This document shows, piece by piece, positions 26,236 to 34,453 of a DNA stretch of 64,000 nucleotides. Numbering within the stretch: position 1 is the stretch's first letter; each line of letters begins with the position of its first letter. Both the position numbers and the translations under genes were made by a program. The stretch covers positions 2,046,001 through 2,110,000 of the forward strand of contig NZ_CP053908.1 of assembly GCF_013256625.1 (NCBI RefSeq). The letters run 5' to 3'. The notes under the pieces are model-generated. The model did not search any database, had not been told where the DNA came from, and saw only the letters and a list, made by a program, of their open reading frames with translations. This stretch comes from Hymenobacter sp. BRD128. GTDB taxonomy: Bacteria; Bacteroidota; Bacteroidia; Cytophagales; Hymenobacteraceae.

Positions 26236-26883
26236 TCAGTCCGGCAGCCCGCCCTGCTCCCAGGCCGCCAGTTCGGCCGCTAAATTGCGCCGGGCTGGCT
26301 CATCTAATTCTTCTTGCAAGGCTGGCGTGTGGAAGAGCACCGGCGCTTCGAGCAGCCTGGCCAGTACCTTGCGCCGGCCGGGGCGATAGAGCAGGTCGGG
26401 CACGAGGCGGTACTCACGGCGAACCTGGCGGGCGTAGTCCCAGTATGCGGCCTCGGGCGCGCCCAAAATGCTGAGGTCGGCATCCAGAAACAGCAGCAGG
26501 TCGGCATCGTCGGGCGGCTGGGGTTGGGTGTGGTCCTGGGTGCGGCGGATGAGGTCGGCCACGCGGGCCTGGCGGGCGGGCTCCAGGCTGGTTTCGGCCA
26601 GGAACGCCAGGGCCCACTCAGCACTTTTGGCCTCGTTATCGTGCCGCAGGGCCTCGTACACGGCATCGTGAAACCAGATGGCCAGCTCCATTGCCACCGC
26701 ATCTTGCCGGGGAAAGGTAGCGCCCATTGTCAGCAGGTTTTCGATGTGCTGCAAGGTGTGGTAGTGGCGCTCGGGCGCTTCGTAGGCAGCGGCTAGCCGG
26801 CGCAATTCCGCTTCGCGGCGCGGGGCATCGGGCAGCAAGGGCGTGGTGAGAGTGTGCCAGCGGGTGGCAAGGACGGTAGTCAT
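26236..26883 (-). CDS. HD-superfamily metal-dependent phosphohydrolase
   Basis: A 215-residue cytoplasmic protein with the HD hallmark in LAIWFHDAVYEALRHDNEAKSAEWA, an upstream RHYHTLQHIENLL His that completes the metal site, and LLLFLDADLSILG. It belongs to the COG4339 type of predicted HD hydrolases; the substrate is unknown. It stands alone, convergent with the broken peptidase gene, with 63 bases to the next minus-strand gene. Confidence 0.85.
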   Translation of the reverse strand: MTTVLATRWHTLTTPLLPDAPRREAELRRLAAAYEAPERHYHTLQHIENLLTMGATFPRQDAVAMELAIWFHDAVYEALRHDNEAKSAEWALAFLAETSLEPARQARVADLIRRTQDHTQPQPPDDADLLLFLDADLSILGAPEAAYWDYARQVRREYRLVPDLLYRPGRRKVLARLLEAPVLFHTPALQEELDEPARRNLAAELAAWEQGGLPD

Positions 26884-26946
26884 AGGCTAACTCGCGGGAG
26901 AATGGGACTGCCAAAATAACGCCGGCCGCTGGGCAGCCACCGCGGG

Positions 26947-28428
26947 CTAATGCACGCGCACATCGGCCGGCGCGAGGCCCGGCCGGCTCAGGCGCAACGA
27001 ATCGAGGCCGTAGTAGGTGGCGGCCGACTGGTTGTAGCGGGCGCTGGCCCGGTCGCTCAGCGGCTCACCCAGAATGAGCACGTACTGCGGCACCAGGCCC
27101 ACGAGCGGCGGCACGGCCACCTCGCGCTGCCCGGCGGCTCGCGCCGCCCGAATGGTGGCCTCGCGGGCGGCTAGCTGCCGCTGCCAGGCGGGACCATTGC
27201 CGAGCCACTCGCGCCAGGCCGCGCGCTCGGGGCCGCCCAGGGCCAGCAGCAACCCGTAGAGCAGCGCTGGGCGCCGTAGCCGCAGCGCCAGCCGGGTGGC
27301 CGGTCCTGGCGCATCCGGCAGAGCGGCCCACAGCACCAGCAGCCAGCTCGTGAGCAACCCAAACCACAGAAAATTAAGCACCCGCACGGCCGGGTAGCCC
27401 CAGGCCACGAAGCTCAGAAACAGCATTTGCAGGGCCACGCCGCCCACCACAAAGACCACGCCCGCCCCTAGCGGCAGCCGCAGGCCCGCCGGCCGCAGGT
27501 GGCGGTAGCAGTAGCCCAGCCGGGCCAGCACCAGGGGCAGCACCACGAGCGCCGTCACCTGCCGGGGCTCGGTCAGGAATACTATCGTTTGCAGCGCGGC
27601 CCGGCCGAGTATCTGCCACAGCGGGATGGCCGGGCCGGCGCCATCGTGGTGCAGGCGCACGAAATTACCCGGCGAGGCTACCACCACGGCCCCCGCCACT
27701 ACGGCCAGCGCCGCCAGGCCCAGCCAGCGGCGCAGGGCCCGCGCATCGCCCTGCCGATAAGCTGAGTAGCAAAGCCAGGCCAGCGCCCAGCCCAGCAGCA
27801 GCAGGGCCAGCTCCAGCGAGCCGGCCATGCCCAGGACGCTCGCGGCCGCCAGCCCGTACCAGCCCGCGCGCACCCAGCGACTGCCAGCGCGCAAGGATTG
27901 CAGCACCGCCGCTGGCCACACCATTCCCACAATGGCCGGCACCTGATACACATTGGCGCTCGAAAACCAGTAGAAAGCCGCGTAAGGGCTGGGCATTGAA
28001 AAAAGCATCGCCAGTAGCAGCACCGCCGACCAGGCCGCCGCCGCCGCCCAGCTCACCTGCCGGCGCGTAAGCACCCGCACGGCCCACGCCTGGGCTAGCC
28101 AGGTAGCCCCCAGCCAGCCCAACGACAACACCCGCAGGCCAGCGGGCCAGCCGTGCCCCAGGGGGTTGAGCTGCGTAACCCAGATGGAAAAAAAGCGCCC
28201 GGTATGGTGGGTATATAAGTACTTGTAGGCCGCCCACTGGCTACCGAGCCGGGCTAGTAGCTCTACGTAGTCGTAGTCATCCCAGTAAGGCTGGGTGTAG
28301 AACGATAGCGCCAGGTAGGGCAGCAATAGCAGCGCGAGCCCGGCTCCGATAAGCAGGCGCCGCCGGGCCTGCCATTGGCGCGCCCAGTGCGACGACTCGG
28401 GGCGGCCAGAAGGGCTAGCGGAGGGCAT
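26947..28428 (-). CDS. DUF6056-type multispanning membrane protein
   Basis: 493 residues with 11-13 hydrophobic segments. The first loop QPYWDDYDYVELLARLG...YLYTHHTGRF, with its acidic DD pair, resembles GT-C type (GtrII-like) glycosyltransferases, and the overall pattern fits DUF6056. It probably glycosylates a lipid-linked or surface glycan from the periplasmic face. It overlaps the upstream sugar dehydrogenase gene by 14 bases, so it is in the same operon. The family assignment is from memory of sequence style. Confidence 0.75.
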   Translation of the reverse strand: MPSASPSGRPESSHWARQWQARRRLLIGAGLALLLLPYLALSFYTQPYWDDYDYVELLARLGSQWAAYKYLYTHHTGRFFSIWVTQLNPLGHGWPAGLRVLSLGWLGATWLAQAWAVRVLTRRQVSWAAAAAWSAVLLLAMLFSMPSPYAAFYWFSSANVYQVPAIVGMVWPAAVLQSLRAGSRWVRAGWYGLAAASVLGMAGSLELALLLLGWALAWLCYSAYRQGDARALRRWLGLAALAVVAGAVVVASPGNFVRLHHDGAGPAIPLWQILGRAALQTIVFLTEPRQVTALVVLPLVLARLGYCYRHLRPAGLRLPLGAGVVFVVGGVALQMLFLSFVAWGYPAVRVLNFLWFGLLTSWLLVLWAALPDAPGPATRLALRLRRPALLYGLLLALGGPERAAWREWLGNGPAWQRQLAAREATIRAARAAGQREVAVPPLVGLVPQYVLILGEPLSDRASARYNQSAATYYGLDSLRLSRPGLAPADVRVH

Positions 28429-29437
28429 AAATTCGCTCGATTATTTCCACTACTTTCAGGCCATCCAGCGCGTTGGTCGTGGCGGCGCTGCGCTGTTGCA
28501 GGGTAGCTACCACGTTGTCAATCACCTGCACATGGTTGGCGGCCGAGCCCTGGTAGGGACCGTAGTCGTTGGCGGGGTTGGTGGGCGGCAGCGGGGGCAT
28601 TTCGTAGTCTTGCAGGTGGCAATACTCGACCTTGTCGAGGTACTGGCCGCCGATGCGCAGCGCGCCGCGCGCGGCCACCACCGTGAGCGAGCTTTCGAGG
28701 TTGCGGTCCCACACGGCGGTGCTGTAGCTGAGCGTGCCGCTGCCCCCGCGCACCAGGTCGAAGGTGACGAGGCCGCTATCCTCAAACTCGGTAATGCCCT
28801 GGTGCGTGAAGTCGCGAAAGCGCGCCGCAATATTGGTAATGTCGCCAAAAACCCAGTACAATAAATCCACGAAGTGGCTGAACTGCGTGAAGAGCGTGCC
28901 GCCATCCAGGGCCTGAGTGCCGCGCCAGCCGCCGGGCTGGTAGTAGCGTGCATCGCGGTTCCAGAAGCAGTTGAGCTGCACCAGAAACACCTCCCCCAGC
29001 CGGCCCTCGTCCACCACCTGCTTGAGCCAGGCGGCGGGCGGCGAGTAGCGGTTTTGCATCACCCCGAAGGCTAGCCGGCCGGTTTGCCGGGCCGTGTGCA
29101 CGATAAGCTCGGCATCGGCGGTGTGCAGGGCAATGGGTTTTTCGATGACCACGTGCAGCCCGGCGCGCAAGCCCGCCACGGCTTGCGGCGCGTGCAGGCC
29201 GTTGGGCGTGGCCACGGTGAGCACGTCGGCGGCGGGGCCGCTTTGCAGGTATTCTCCTAAAGAAGCGTAGAAGGGCACCGCAGGAAATTCGGCCGCGAGG
29301 CTAGCCCGCAGCTCGGCGCGCACGTCGATGAGCGCCACCAGGCTAGCCCCGGCGTGGCGCGCCACCAGCGCCGCGTGGCGCCGGCCGATGTGGCCCACGC
29401 CGCAAATGGCGAAGCGAACGAGAGAAGTGCGTGTCAC
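28415..29437 (-). CDS. Gfo/Idh/MocA dehydrogenase, WlbA-like
   Basis: An NAD-dependent sugar dehydrogenase of 340 residues. It has the Rossmann opening FAICGVGHIGRRHAAL, the EKP motif in HVVIEKPIALHT and the substrate-domain motif GGWRGTQALDGGTLFTQFSH. The stretch GVMQNRYSPPAAWLK plus WRGTxxLDGG is characteristic of WlbA-type UDP-GlcNAc-uronate 3-dehydrogenases. A WbpE/WlbC-type aminotransferase lies 0.7 kb upstream. The GTG start at 29437 directly follows the higA stop (29438), so expression is probably coupled to the toxin-antitoxin pair. The exact substrate is inferred. Confidence 0.88.
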   Translation of the reverse strand: MTRTSLVRFAICGVGHIGRRHAALVARHAGASLVALIDVRAELRASLAAEFPAVPFYASLGEYLQSGPAADVLTVATPNGLHAPQAVAGLRAGLHVVIEKPIALHTADAELIVHTARQTGRLAFGVMQNRYSPPAAWLKQVVDEGRLGEVFLVQLNCFWNRDARYYQPGGWRGTQALDGGTLFTQFSHFVDLLYWVFGDITNIAARFRDFTHQGITEFEDSGLVTFDLVRGGSGTLSYSTAVWDRNLESSLTVVAARGALRIGGQYLDKVEYCHLQDYEMPPLPPTNPANDYGPYQGSAANHVQVIDNVVATLQQRSAATTNALDGLKVVEIIERIYALR

Positions 29438-29794
29438 TTATGCCAAAAGCACACTCGCCGGAATGTGCAATTTTTGGTAAAAAAAGCGCGCCATAGCCAG
29501 GGTCAATGGCTTGCGCCGATTCAGAATAGCCGATACGTAGCTTTTACTGCCAATCTGGCCTACCAAGTCTTTGGGCTTCAATCCCTGCTCAGCCATTTTC
29601 AGCTGAATAGCGGCAATAGGGTCAGGCAATGGCACTGGATAGTGCTCATCCTCATAGGCTCGTACCAGCATTAGGGCTATTTGTACCTGCTCGCCGGCCG
29701 GCGAGTCGGGCAGTACCTGCTGGTCAAACTGCTCGTCCAGCCAGTGCAGCAATTCATCATATTGCTGTTCGGTTTTAAGCGGTCGCAGGGTCAT
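29438..29794 (-). CDS. higA: HigA-type antitoxin (helix-turn-helix)
   Basis: A 118-residue protein with an N-terminal dimerisation/neutralisation region and a C-terminal HTH (LKPKDLVGQIGSKSYVSAILNRRKPLT). This matches HigA antitoxins that are encoded after their toxin. The 4-base overlap with the toxin gene is typical. It should neutralise HigB and repress the operon through the palindrome at 30118-30134. Confidence 0.9.
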   Translation of the reverse strand: MTLRPLKTEQQYDELLHWLDEQFDQQVLPDSPAGEQVQIALMLVRAYEDEHYPVPLPDPIAAIQLKMAEQGLKPKDLVGQIGSKSYVSAILNRRKPLTLAMARFFYQKLHIPASVLLA

Positions 29795-30102
29795 GAATTA
29801 GGAAATTGAATGGTGGCTACTTCTACTTGGTCATACTCTTTATGCGTTCCAAACCATTTGACTTGCATGACTTTGTACGCGAATATTACCCGCACTACCA
29901 GGCGATACTTATTACCCATTATATCGAATACTACCCGGTCATCGCCTACCAAATTGGCCGAAGCATATACCGCCTTCAACTGATTAAAGGTGGCAAATTC
30001 CCTGTCGAGCATTTCGGCATACCATTGCTGCAACGCCACGGATGCAGCCGGATACTGCTTGCAATAAGCCAGCAGCGTTCGGCGAGCGATAATATTAAAC
30101 AC
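29791..30102 (-). CDS. higB: HigB-type toxin (mRNA interferase)
   Basis: A RelE/HigB-superfamily ribosome-dependent endoribonuclease. The core VFNIIARRTLLAYCKQYPAA, VVFDIMGNKYRLVVRV and VKWFGTHKEYDQV matches the family. I prefer GTG 30102 (MFNIIARR), which gives 103 residues. GTG 30123 would add 7 residues but lies within a few bases of the expected transcription start. It overlaps higA by 4 bases. The pair is more AT-rich than its neighbours, in keeping with mobility. Confidence 0.9.
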   Translation of the reverse strand: MFNIIARRTLLAYCKQYPAASVALQQWYAEMLDREFATFNQLKAVYASANLVGDDRVVFDIMGNKYRLVVRVIFAYKVMQVKWFGTHKEYDQVEVATIQFPNS

Positions 30103-30117
30103 AGTGACAAGGCCGGA

Positions 30118-30141
30118 GTTCACTCATAGTGAACAAATATA
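30118..30141 (-). promoter_or_regulatory. higBA promoter with overlapping operator palindrome
   Basis: GTTCACTCATAGTGAAC (30118-30134) is a perfect 6-bp-arm inverted repeat. Immediately upstream on the minus strand TATATTTG (30134-30141) fits TAnnTTTG. The expected start of transcription falls inside the palindrome, so HigA binding would block RNA polymerase directly. Confidence 0.75.
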
Positions 30142-30150
30142 CGCGCTGTT

Positions 30151-31296
30151 TTAGAACGCGCTGACTACCGCCGCTACATACGCTACCTGCGCCTCCGATA
30201 GCTCCGGATGCACGGGCAGTGACAGCACCTGCCGGCACAGCCGCTCGGCCACCGGAAACTGGCCTAGCCGGTAGCCCAGGTACGCATACGCCGGCTGCGC
30301 GTGCACCGGCAGGGGGTAGTACACGGCGCTCGGCACGCCGTGCGCTTGCAGGTGCGCCTGCAAGGCATCGCGCCGGCCCGCGCCTTCCACCTTGATGGTG
30401 TACTGGTGAAACACGTGGCTGCTGCGCGGGTCGCGGGCCGGCAGGTGCAGGCCGGGCAGGCTAGCCAGCGCGGCATCGTAGCGGACGGCCACGGCCTGGC
30501 GGCGGTGCTGGGCGGCGGGCAGGTGGCGCAGCTTCACGCGCAGCAGGGCGGCTTGCAGGGTATCGAGGCGCGAGTTGAGGCCGATGCGCTGGTGCCGGTA
30601 TTTCTGACTTTGGCCGTGGTTGGCGAGCTGACGCAGCAGGCTAGCGCAAGCCGCGTCGCGGGTAAACAAGGCGCCGCCATCGCCGAGGCAGCCCAGGTTT
30701 TTACTCGGAAAAAAGGACGTCGTGCCCACCTCGCCCACCGTGCCGGCGTAGGCCGTTGCGCCGCTGGCGAAAGAGAACGTGGCCCCGAGCGCCTGCGCAT
30801 TATCCTCAATCAAGGCCACGCCGGCTGGCTGGCAAATTGCAGTCAACTCTTCTAAATCAGCGCATTGCCCGAATAAATGCACTACTACCACGGCCCCGGT
30901 ACGCGGCGTGAGCGCCGCCCGCACCGCCGCCGGGTCCACGTTAAACGTGTCGGGCAACACATCCACCAAAACAGGCTTCAGGCCTAGCAAGGCCGCCGCC
31001 TCCAGCGTGGCCACGTAGGTGAAAGCCGGCACGATAACCTCGGTGCCGGGCGGCAGCCCCAGGCTCAGCAGGGCCAGGGTGAGGGCATCGGTACCATTGG
31101 CGCAGGGCACTACGTGCGCGCCGCCCAGGTGCGCGCCCAGCTCGGTAGCAAACTCGCCCACGGCCGGCCCCTGAATGAAGGCGGCCTGCTGCACGGTTTC
31201 GCGCCAGGCGGCATCCAGCTCGGCCTGGTAGGCGGCGTGCTCGGCCGCCAGGTCGAGCAGGTGAATGGGAAACAAATCGGGCAAGGCAGCGGGCAA
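30151..31296 (-). CDS. DegT/DnrJ/EryC1 aminotransferase, WbpE/WlbC-like
   Basis: A 381-residue PLP enzyme. The matches to UDP-3-keto-GlcNAc-uronate aminotransferases are extensive: VPCANGTDALTLAL, VIVPAFTYVATLEAAALLG, FGQCADLEEL, the PLP lysine in TTSFFPSKNLGCLGDGGAL, and HGQSQKYRHQRIGLNSRLDT. It would convert the product of the WlbA-like enzyme to a 3-amino sugar. The start is TTG 31296 or a TTG slightly downstream (MPDLFPIHLLDL); no ATG is available. A -7 box lies just upstream. Confidence 0.9.
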   Translation of the reverse strand: MPAALPDLFPIHLLDLAAEHAAYQAELDAAWRETVQQAAFIQGPAVGEFATELGAHLGGAHVVPCANGTDALTLALLSLGLPPGTEVIVPAFTYVATLEAAALLGLKPVLVDVLPDTFNVDPAAVRAALTPRTGAVVVVHLFGQCADLEELTAICQPAGVALIEDNAQALGATFSFASGATAYAGTVGEVGTTSFFPSKNLGCLGDGGALFTRDAACASLLRQLANHGQSQKYRHQRIGLNSRLDTLQAALLRVKLRHLPAAQHRRQAVAVRYDAALASLPGLHLPARDPRSSHVFHQYTIKVEGAGRRDALQAHLQAHGVPSAVYYPLPVHAQPAYAYLGYRLGQFPVAERLCRQVLSLPVHPELSEAQVAYVAAVVSAF

Positions 31297-31310
31297 ACAA
31301 CGGCGAGCCC

Positions 31311-31318
31311 CAAAGATA
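31311..31318 (-). promoter_or_regulatory. -7 box for the WbpE-like gene
   Basis: TATCTTTG on the minus strand fits TAnnTTTG, 14 bases before the putative TTG start and just after the restored stop of the GT2 gene. Confidence 0.6.
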
Positions 31319-31336
31319 CTGGCCGCTTCGGCGCAG

Positions 31337-32238
31337 CTACGCCATGGCTTGCAGCAGCCACAGCAGCTTCAGCGCATCGAGGGCGCGCAGGCGGGGGCCG
31401 GCGCCCAGCAGGTGGCGACGCAGCGCTGGCTCCAGAGCGGCCAGGGTGGCGCGGGCCGGGCCAGCAAGCCCGGCAGCGCGCAGCCGGGCCGCTGTGCGGG
31501 CTAGCCGGGTATCAGCCCGAGCCCCTCGGTGCGCAGCACCTGCGCCAGGTTGCGCACGGCCTGCTGGCTTTTTTCGAGAAAAACAGCGGCCGGCTCCAGG
31601 CCGTCGTGCAGCACCGGGTTGTTCAGGTGCTGCACAATTATTCCGGCTCTTACCAGCTCCAGGCCAAAGCGCGTGTCCTCGTGGCCGTAGCCACTCAAGC
31701 GCTCATCCAGTGGAAACTGTTGTAGTAACGTGCTTTTTAGCACTGCATTATTAATAGCAAGCTGGCCGCCGGGGTCGCGCTGGCGGGCAGCGGCGGGGCG
31801 CATCTCGCGGGCGCGGCCGTAGTGCCAGCGCAGGCGCAGGGCGGGGTCGGCGGGCGGCGTGGCCTCGTAGGTAGTGCCGCCAATGAAGCAGCCAGTGGCG
31901 GGCCACGTGTGCACCGCCCGGGCATAGCGGGCCAAAAACTGAGTATCGGGCAGCTGACTGTCATTGTCGAGCAGCAGCAGCCACTCGTGGCCAGCCCTGC
32001 CCGCCAACTGGTTGCGGATAGCCGCGCGGCCCACGTTGGCGGGCAGCTCGGCGTAGCGCACGCCGGGCAGGCTAGCCAGCGCGCGGTTTTTCAGCCGGTA
32101 TTCGTCGGTCGATTTGTCATCCAGCAGCACGATTTCGACTGGCCCCGGCCAGTCGGCCGCCTGTGCGCGCAGCGCGCTCACCAAAGCCGCCACCTCGCGG
32201 TTAAACACCGGAATCAGGATAGACAGGCCGGAATGCAT
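31337..32238 (-). pseudogene. Family 2 glycosyltransferase with a single-base frameshift
   Basis: The N-terminal 245 residues read as a GT2 enzyme (LSILIPVFNREVAALVSAL; LLLLDNDSQLPD with the metal-binding D-N-D). Near 31513-31515 the frame ends in GLIPG and stop. Shifting by one base the coding continues as DTRLARTAARLRAAGL...ALKLLWLLQAMA and stops at 31337. The restored length is 300 residues. The sequence gggctgatacccgg would be restored by one extra G (ctg gat acc cgg). Without repair the last ~57 residues are lost. Probable role: surface glycan synthesis. Confidence 0.82.
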
Positions 32239-32251
32239 ATGCCAATGCGCG

Positions 32252-32929
32252 CTAGGCCCGCGCCGAATCCAGCAGCTGCCCGTCCTTACACGTAAGCACG
32301 CGGTGCGGATATTTTTCCAGCAATTGAAAATTGTGCGTCGCCATTAGGATGGCCGTGCCTGCATGGTTGATTTCGGCAAACAGGGCCATGATGCCGTCGG
32401 CCACCTCGGGGTCGAGGTTGCCGGTAGGCTCGTCGGCCAGCAGCAATATGGGCTCATTCAAGAGCGCGCGCGCTATCACCACGCGCTGCTGCTCGCCGCC
32501 CGAGAGGCGGTGCGGCATGCGGCCCGCTACGCCGCTCAGGCCCACCTGGGTCAGCACTTCCTGCACGCGCTGCTGCCTGCGGGCCTTGCCGCGCCAGCCG
32601 GTGGCGTTGAGCACAAACAGCAGGTTTTCACCTACCGAGCGGTCGCTCAGGAGTTGAAAATCCTGAAATACGATGCCTAGCCGGCGCCTCAAATAAGGCA
32701 CCTTGCCCACGGGCAGGCTAGCCAGGTCGAAGCCCGCTACCGTGCCCGCGCCCACCAGCAGCGGCAGGTCGGCATACAGGGTTTTGAGCAGCGACGACTT
32801 ACCCGCGCCGGTACGCCCCACCAAATAGGCAAACTCGCTCTTTTCCAGCGCAAAAGAAACGTTTTCGAGCACCGCCCGCTCTTCCTGGGTGATGGTAGCT
32901 CCGCGCAGCTCAGCTATCGGCTCGGTCAT
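32252..32929 (-). CDS. ftsE: Cell division ATP-binding protein FtsE
   Basis: The ABC ATPase of the FtsEX complex that activates peptidoglycan hydrolysis at the septum. The 225 residues contain Walker A GRTGAGKSSL, the signature RLSGGEQQRVVIARAL and Walker B LLLADEPTGNLDPE. The start MTEPIAELRGATI (32929) is chosen; the open frame upstream to 33064 is a shadow. It lies between the GT2 gene and a small conserved gene. FtsX is not adjacent, as is common in this phylum. Confidence 0.92.
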   Translation of the reverse strand: MTEPIAELRGATITQEERAVLENVSFALEKSEFAYLVGRTGAGKSSLLKTLYADLPLLVGAGTVAGFDLASLPVGKVPYLRRRLGIVFQDFQLLSDRSVGENLLFVLNATGWRGKARRQQRVQEVLTQVGLSGVAGRMPHRLSGGEQQRVVIARALLNEPILLLADEPTGNLDPEVADGIMALFAEINHAGTAILMATHNFQLLEKYPHRVLTCKDGQLLDSARA

Positions 32930-32936
32930 GGCAGTT

Positions 32937-33140
32937 TCAGAGTTCGAGCTTGCGCAGCTTCCCAAATTCCAGCTCCGCAATAACGGCGGCCAGGGGCACT
33001 TCCTGGCCTTCGAGGCCGTAGCGGTGCAGGTCTTTGAGCGGCCGGTCGGCCCGGAAATAGGCAATCAGCACGAAATTCTCATCGCGCAGCTGGATATAAT
33101 CCGGAATCTTGGCCTTGCCTTTTACTTTGATAATGTACAC
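32937..33140 (-). CDS. Small conserved hypothetical upstream of ftsE
   Basis: Unrecognised 67-residue soluble protein (MYIIKVKGKAKIPDYIQLRDEN), basic at the start and mixed-charge later. It ends 7 bases before the ftsE start, so the two are co-transcribed. An AT-rich palindrome lies just upstream. Confidence 0.75.
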   Translation of the reverse strand: MYIIKVKGKAKIPDYIQLRDENFVLIAYFRADRPLKDLHRYGLEGQEVPLAAVIAELEFGKLRKLEL

Positions 33141-33148
33141 GTCTGTTG

Positions 33149-33235
33149 AATTATGAATTGAGAATTAGAAATTATGAATTGACAGGTTATGAATCGGCCG
33201 TACTCAATTCATAATTCCTAATTCTCAATTCATAC
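33149..33235. repeat. AT-rich intergenic palindrome
   Basis: The left arm words AATTATGAATTGAGAATTAG are mirrored by the right arm CTAATTCTCAATTCATA around a short GC centre (CGGCCG). It fills the space between the fsa stop and the small gene before ftsE. The words resemble the palindrome at 1813-1880 and single copies near 20475-20494 and 55790-55822. Confidence 0.85.
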
Positions 33236-33240
33236 TTACC

Positions 33241-33897
33241 CTAAGCGTTCACCTTTCTATGGTCGGCCAGGAAGGTGGCTAGGCCCTTGTCCGTCAGCGG
33301 GTGGTTGAGCAGGCCGGTAATCACGTTGAGCGGGCAGGTCACCACGTCGGCGCCCAGCTCGGCACACTGAATGAGGTGCGGCACGTGGCGCACGCTGGCG
33401 GCCAGCACCTCGGTGGCGTAGCCGTAGTTGGCAAAAATCTCAATAATCTGGGCAATCAAACCCAGGCCGTCGGCGCCAATATCATCGAGGCGACCTACGA
33501 AGGGCGACACGTAGGTGGCGCCAGCCTTGGCGGCCAGCAGCGCCTGCCCGGCCGAAAAAATGAGCGTGCAATTGGTGCGAATACCCTTGTCGCTGAAATA
33601 CTTGATGGCTTTCACGCCCTCTTTAATCATGGGCACTTTCACCACAATGTTGGGGTGCAGGTCGGCCAGGGCCTCGCCCTCGCGGATGATGCCCTCGTAG
33701 TCGGTGGCAATGACTTCGGCCGATACGTCGCCGTCCACGATGTCGCAGATGGCGCGGTAGTGAGCCAGCACGGCATCGGTGCCCCGGATGCCTTCTTTGG
33801 CCATCAGCGAGGGATTGGTAGTGACGCCATCGAGCACGCCGAGGTCCACGGCCTCCTGAATTTCGGCCAGGTTGGCCGTATCAACGAAAAATTTCAT
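33241..33897 (-). CDS. fsa: Fructose-6-phosphate aldolase / small transaldolase
   Basis: A 218-residue class I aldolase of the small transaldolase type. [20 protein letters not shown] is the family start, the Schiff-base Lys is in [12 protein letters not shown], and the phosphate-binding region is [13 protein letters not shown]. It interconverts sugar phosphates in the pentose phosphate network. The split between fructose-6-phosphate aldolase and transaldolase activity cannot be read from sequence alone. Confidence 0.93.
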   Translation of the reverse strand: MKFFVDTANLAEIQEAVDLGVLDGVTTNPSLMAKEGIRGTDAVLAHYRAICDIVDGDVSAEVIATDYEGIIREGEALADLHPNIVVKVPMIKEGVKAIKYFSDKGIRTNCTLIFSAGQALLAAKAGATYVSPFVGRLDDIGADGLGLIAQIIEIFANYGYATEVLAASVRHVPHLIQCAELGADVVTCPLNVITGLLNHPLTDKGLATFLADHRKVNA

Positions 33898-33901
33898 TCT
33901 T

Positions 33902-33990
33902 AAGCTGTTAGCTATCAGCTGCTAGCTGCTAGCCGGTTGATTGGGAAACTATTCGGTAGCCAACAGCTTGCCCCTGTTAGCTAACAGCTT
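33902..33990. repeat. Palindrome of TTAGCT/AGCTAA words
   Basis: AAGCTGTTAGCTATCAGCTG near the left end is mirrored by CTGTTAGCTAACAGCTT at the right end. The internal CAGCTGCTAGCTGCTAG is itself repetitive. It lies between the fsa start and ffs. Confidence 0.75.
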
Positions 33991-34088
33991 ATAAAAAAGC
34001 CGGCTCAAAGCTACGCGCTGGCTACCTAAACTCGGCAGACGGGCGCGGCTCGGGGCCGGCTGGAAACCACAGGAAAAGACAAAAAAAA

Positions 34089-34178
34089 GCGAGCCAAAAT
34101 CGCACCGCTCAACCACCTACCCTTGCTGCCTTCCGGCCCTGGGGGAGTTCAGTAGGAGCTGGTCGTTCTGACTCGCCG
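34089..34178 (-). ncRNA. ffs: 4.5S signal recognition particle RNA
   Basis: On the minus strand the conserved SRP core CAGGGCCGGAAGGCAGCAAG is present, with outer ends that pair (GGCGAGTC... with ...GGCTCGC) to form a ~90-nt hairpin of the short bacterial type. A T8 tract after the 3' end acts as a terminator. Together with Ffh (5051-6418) it forms the SRP. A -7 box sits directly upstream. Confidence 0.92.
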
Positions 34179-34181
34179 GGG

Positions 34182-34189
34182 CAAAGGTA
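34182..34189 (-). promoter_or_regulatory. -7 box for ffs
   Basis: TACCTTTG on the minus strand fits TAnnTTTG. It ends 4 bases before the predicted 5' end GGCGAG of the SRP RNA, which is the expected spacing. Confidence 0.75.
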
Positions 34190-34351
34190 AGCACAAAGTG
34201 AGGCAGATTGAATAGATTTCACAGATTGTGGGTCGGTGCGGCCTACTGGGCGATTGAGAATGAGTGTCTTTAAGGGAGATATTTTTTAGACTGCCCCGCT
34301 GTGGCCCGCAAAAATCTGCGCTTTAGCGCAGGCAAACGGCCAGATTAAAGG

Positions 34352-34359
34352 TAATTTTG
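34352..34359 (+). promoter_or_regulatory. -7 box for guaA
   Basis: TAATTTTG fits TAnnTTTG, about 95 bases before the guaA ATG. The leader ends with three AATCTGCG-like words (around 34401, 34433 and 34441), the same word family as the dnaN-gldC inverted repeat. The segment 34190-34350 shows no gene. Confidence 0.5.
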
Positions 34360-34453
34360 CCCCACGGTTGGCCAGCGCCGCGCTGCTCAGAAGCCAGTTT
34401 GTTGGCATCCAAATCTGCGAAATCAGCTCATATCTGCGCCAATCTGCGATTTT

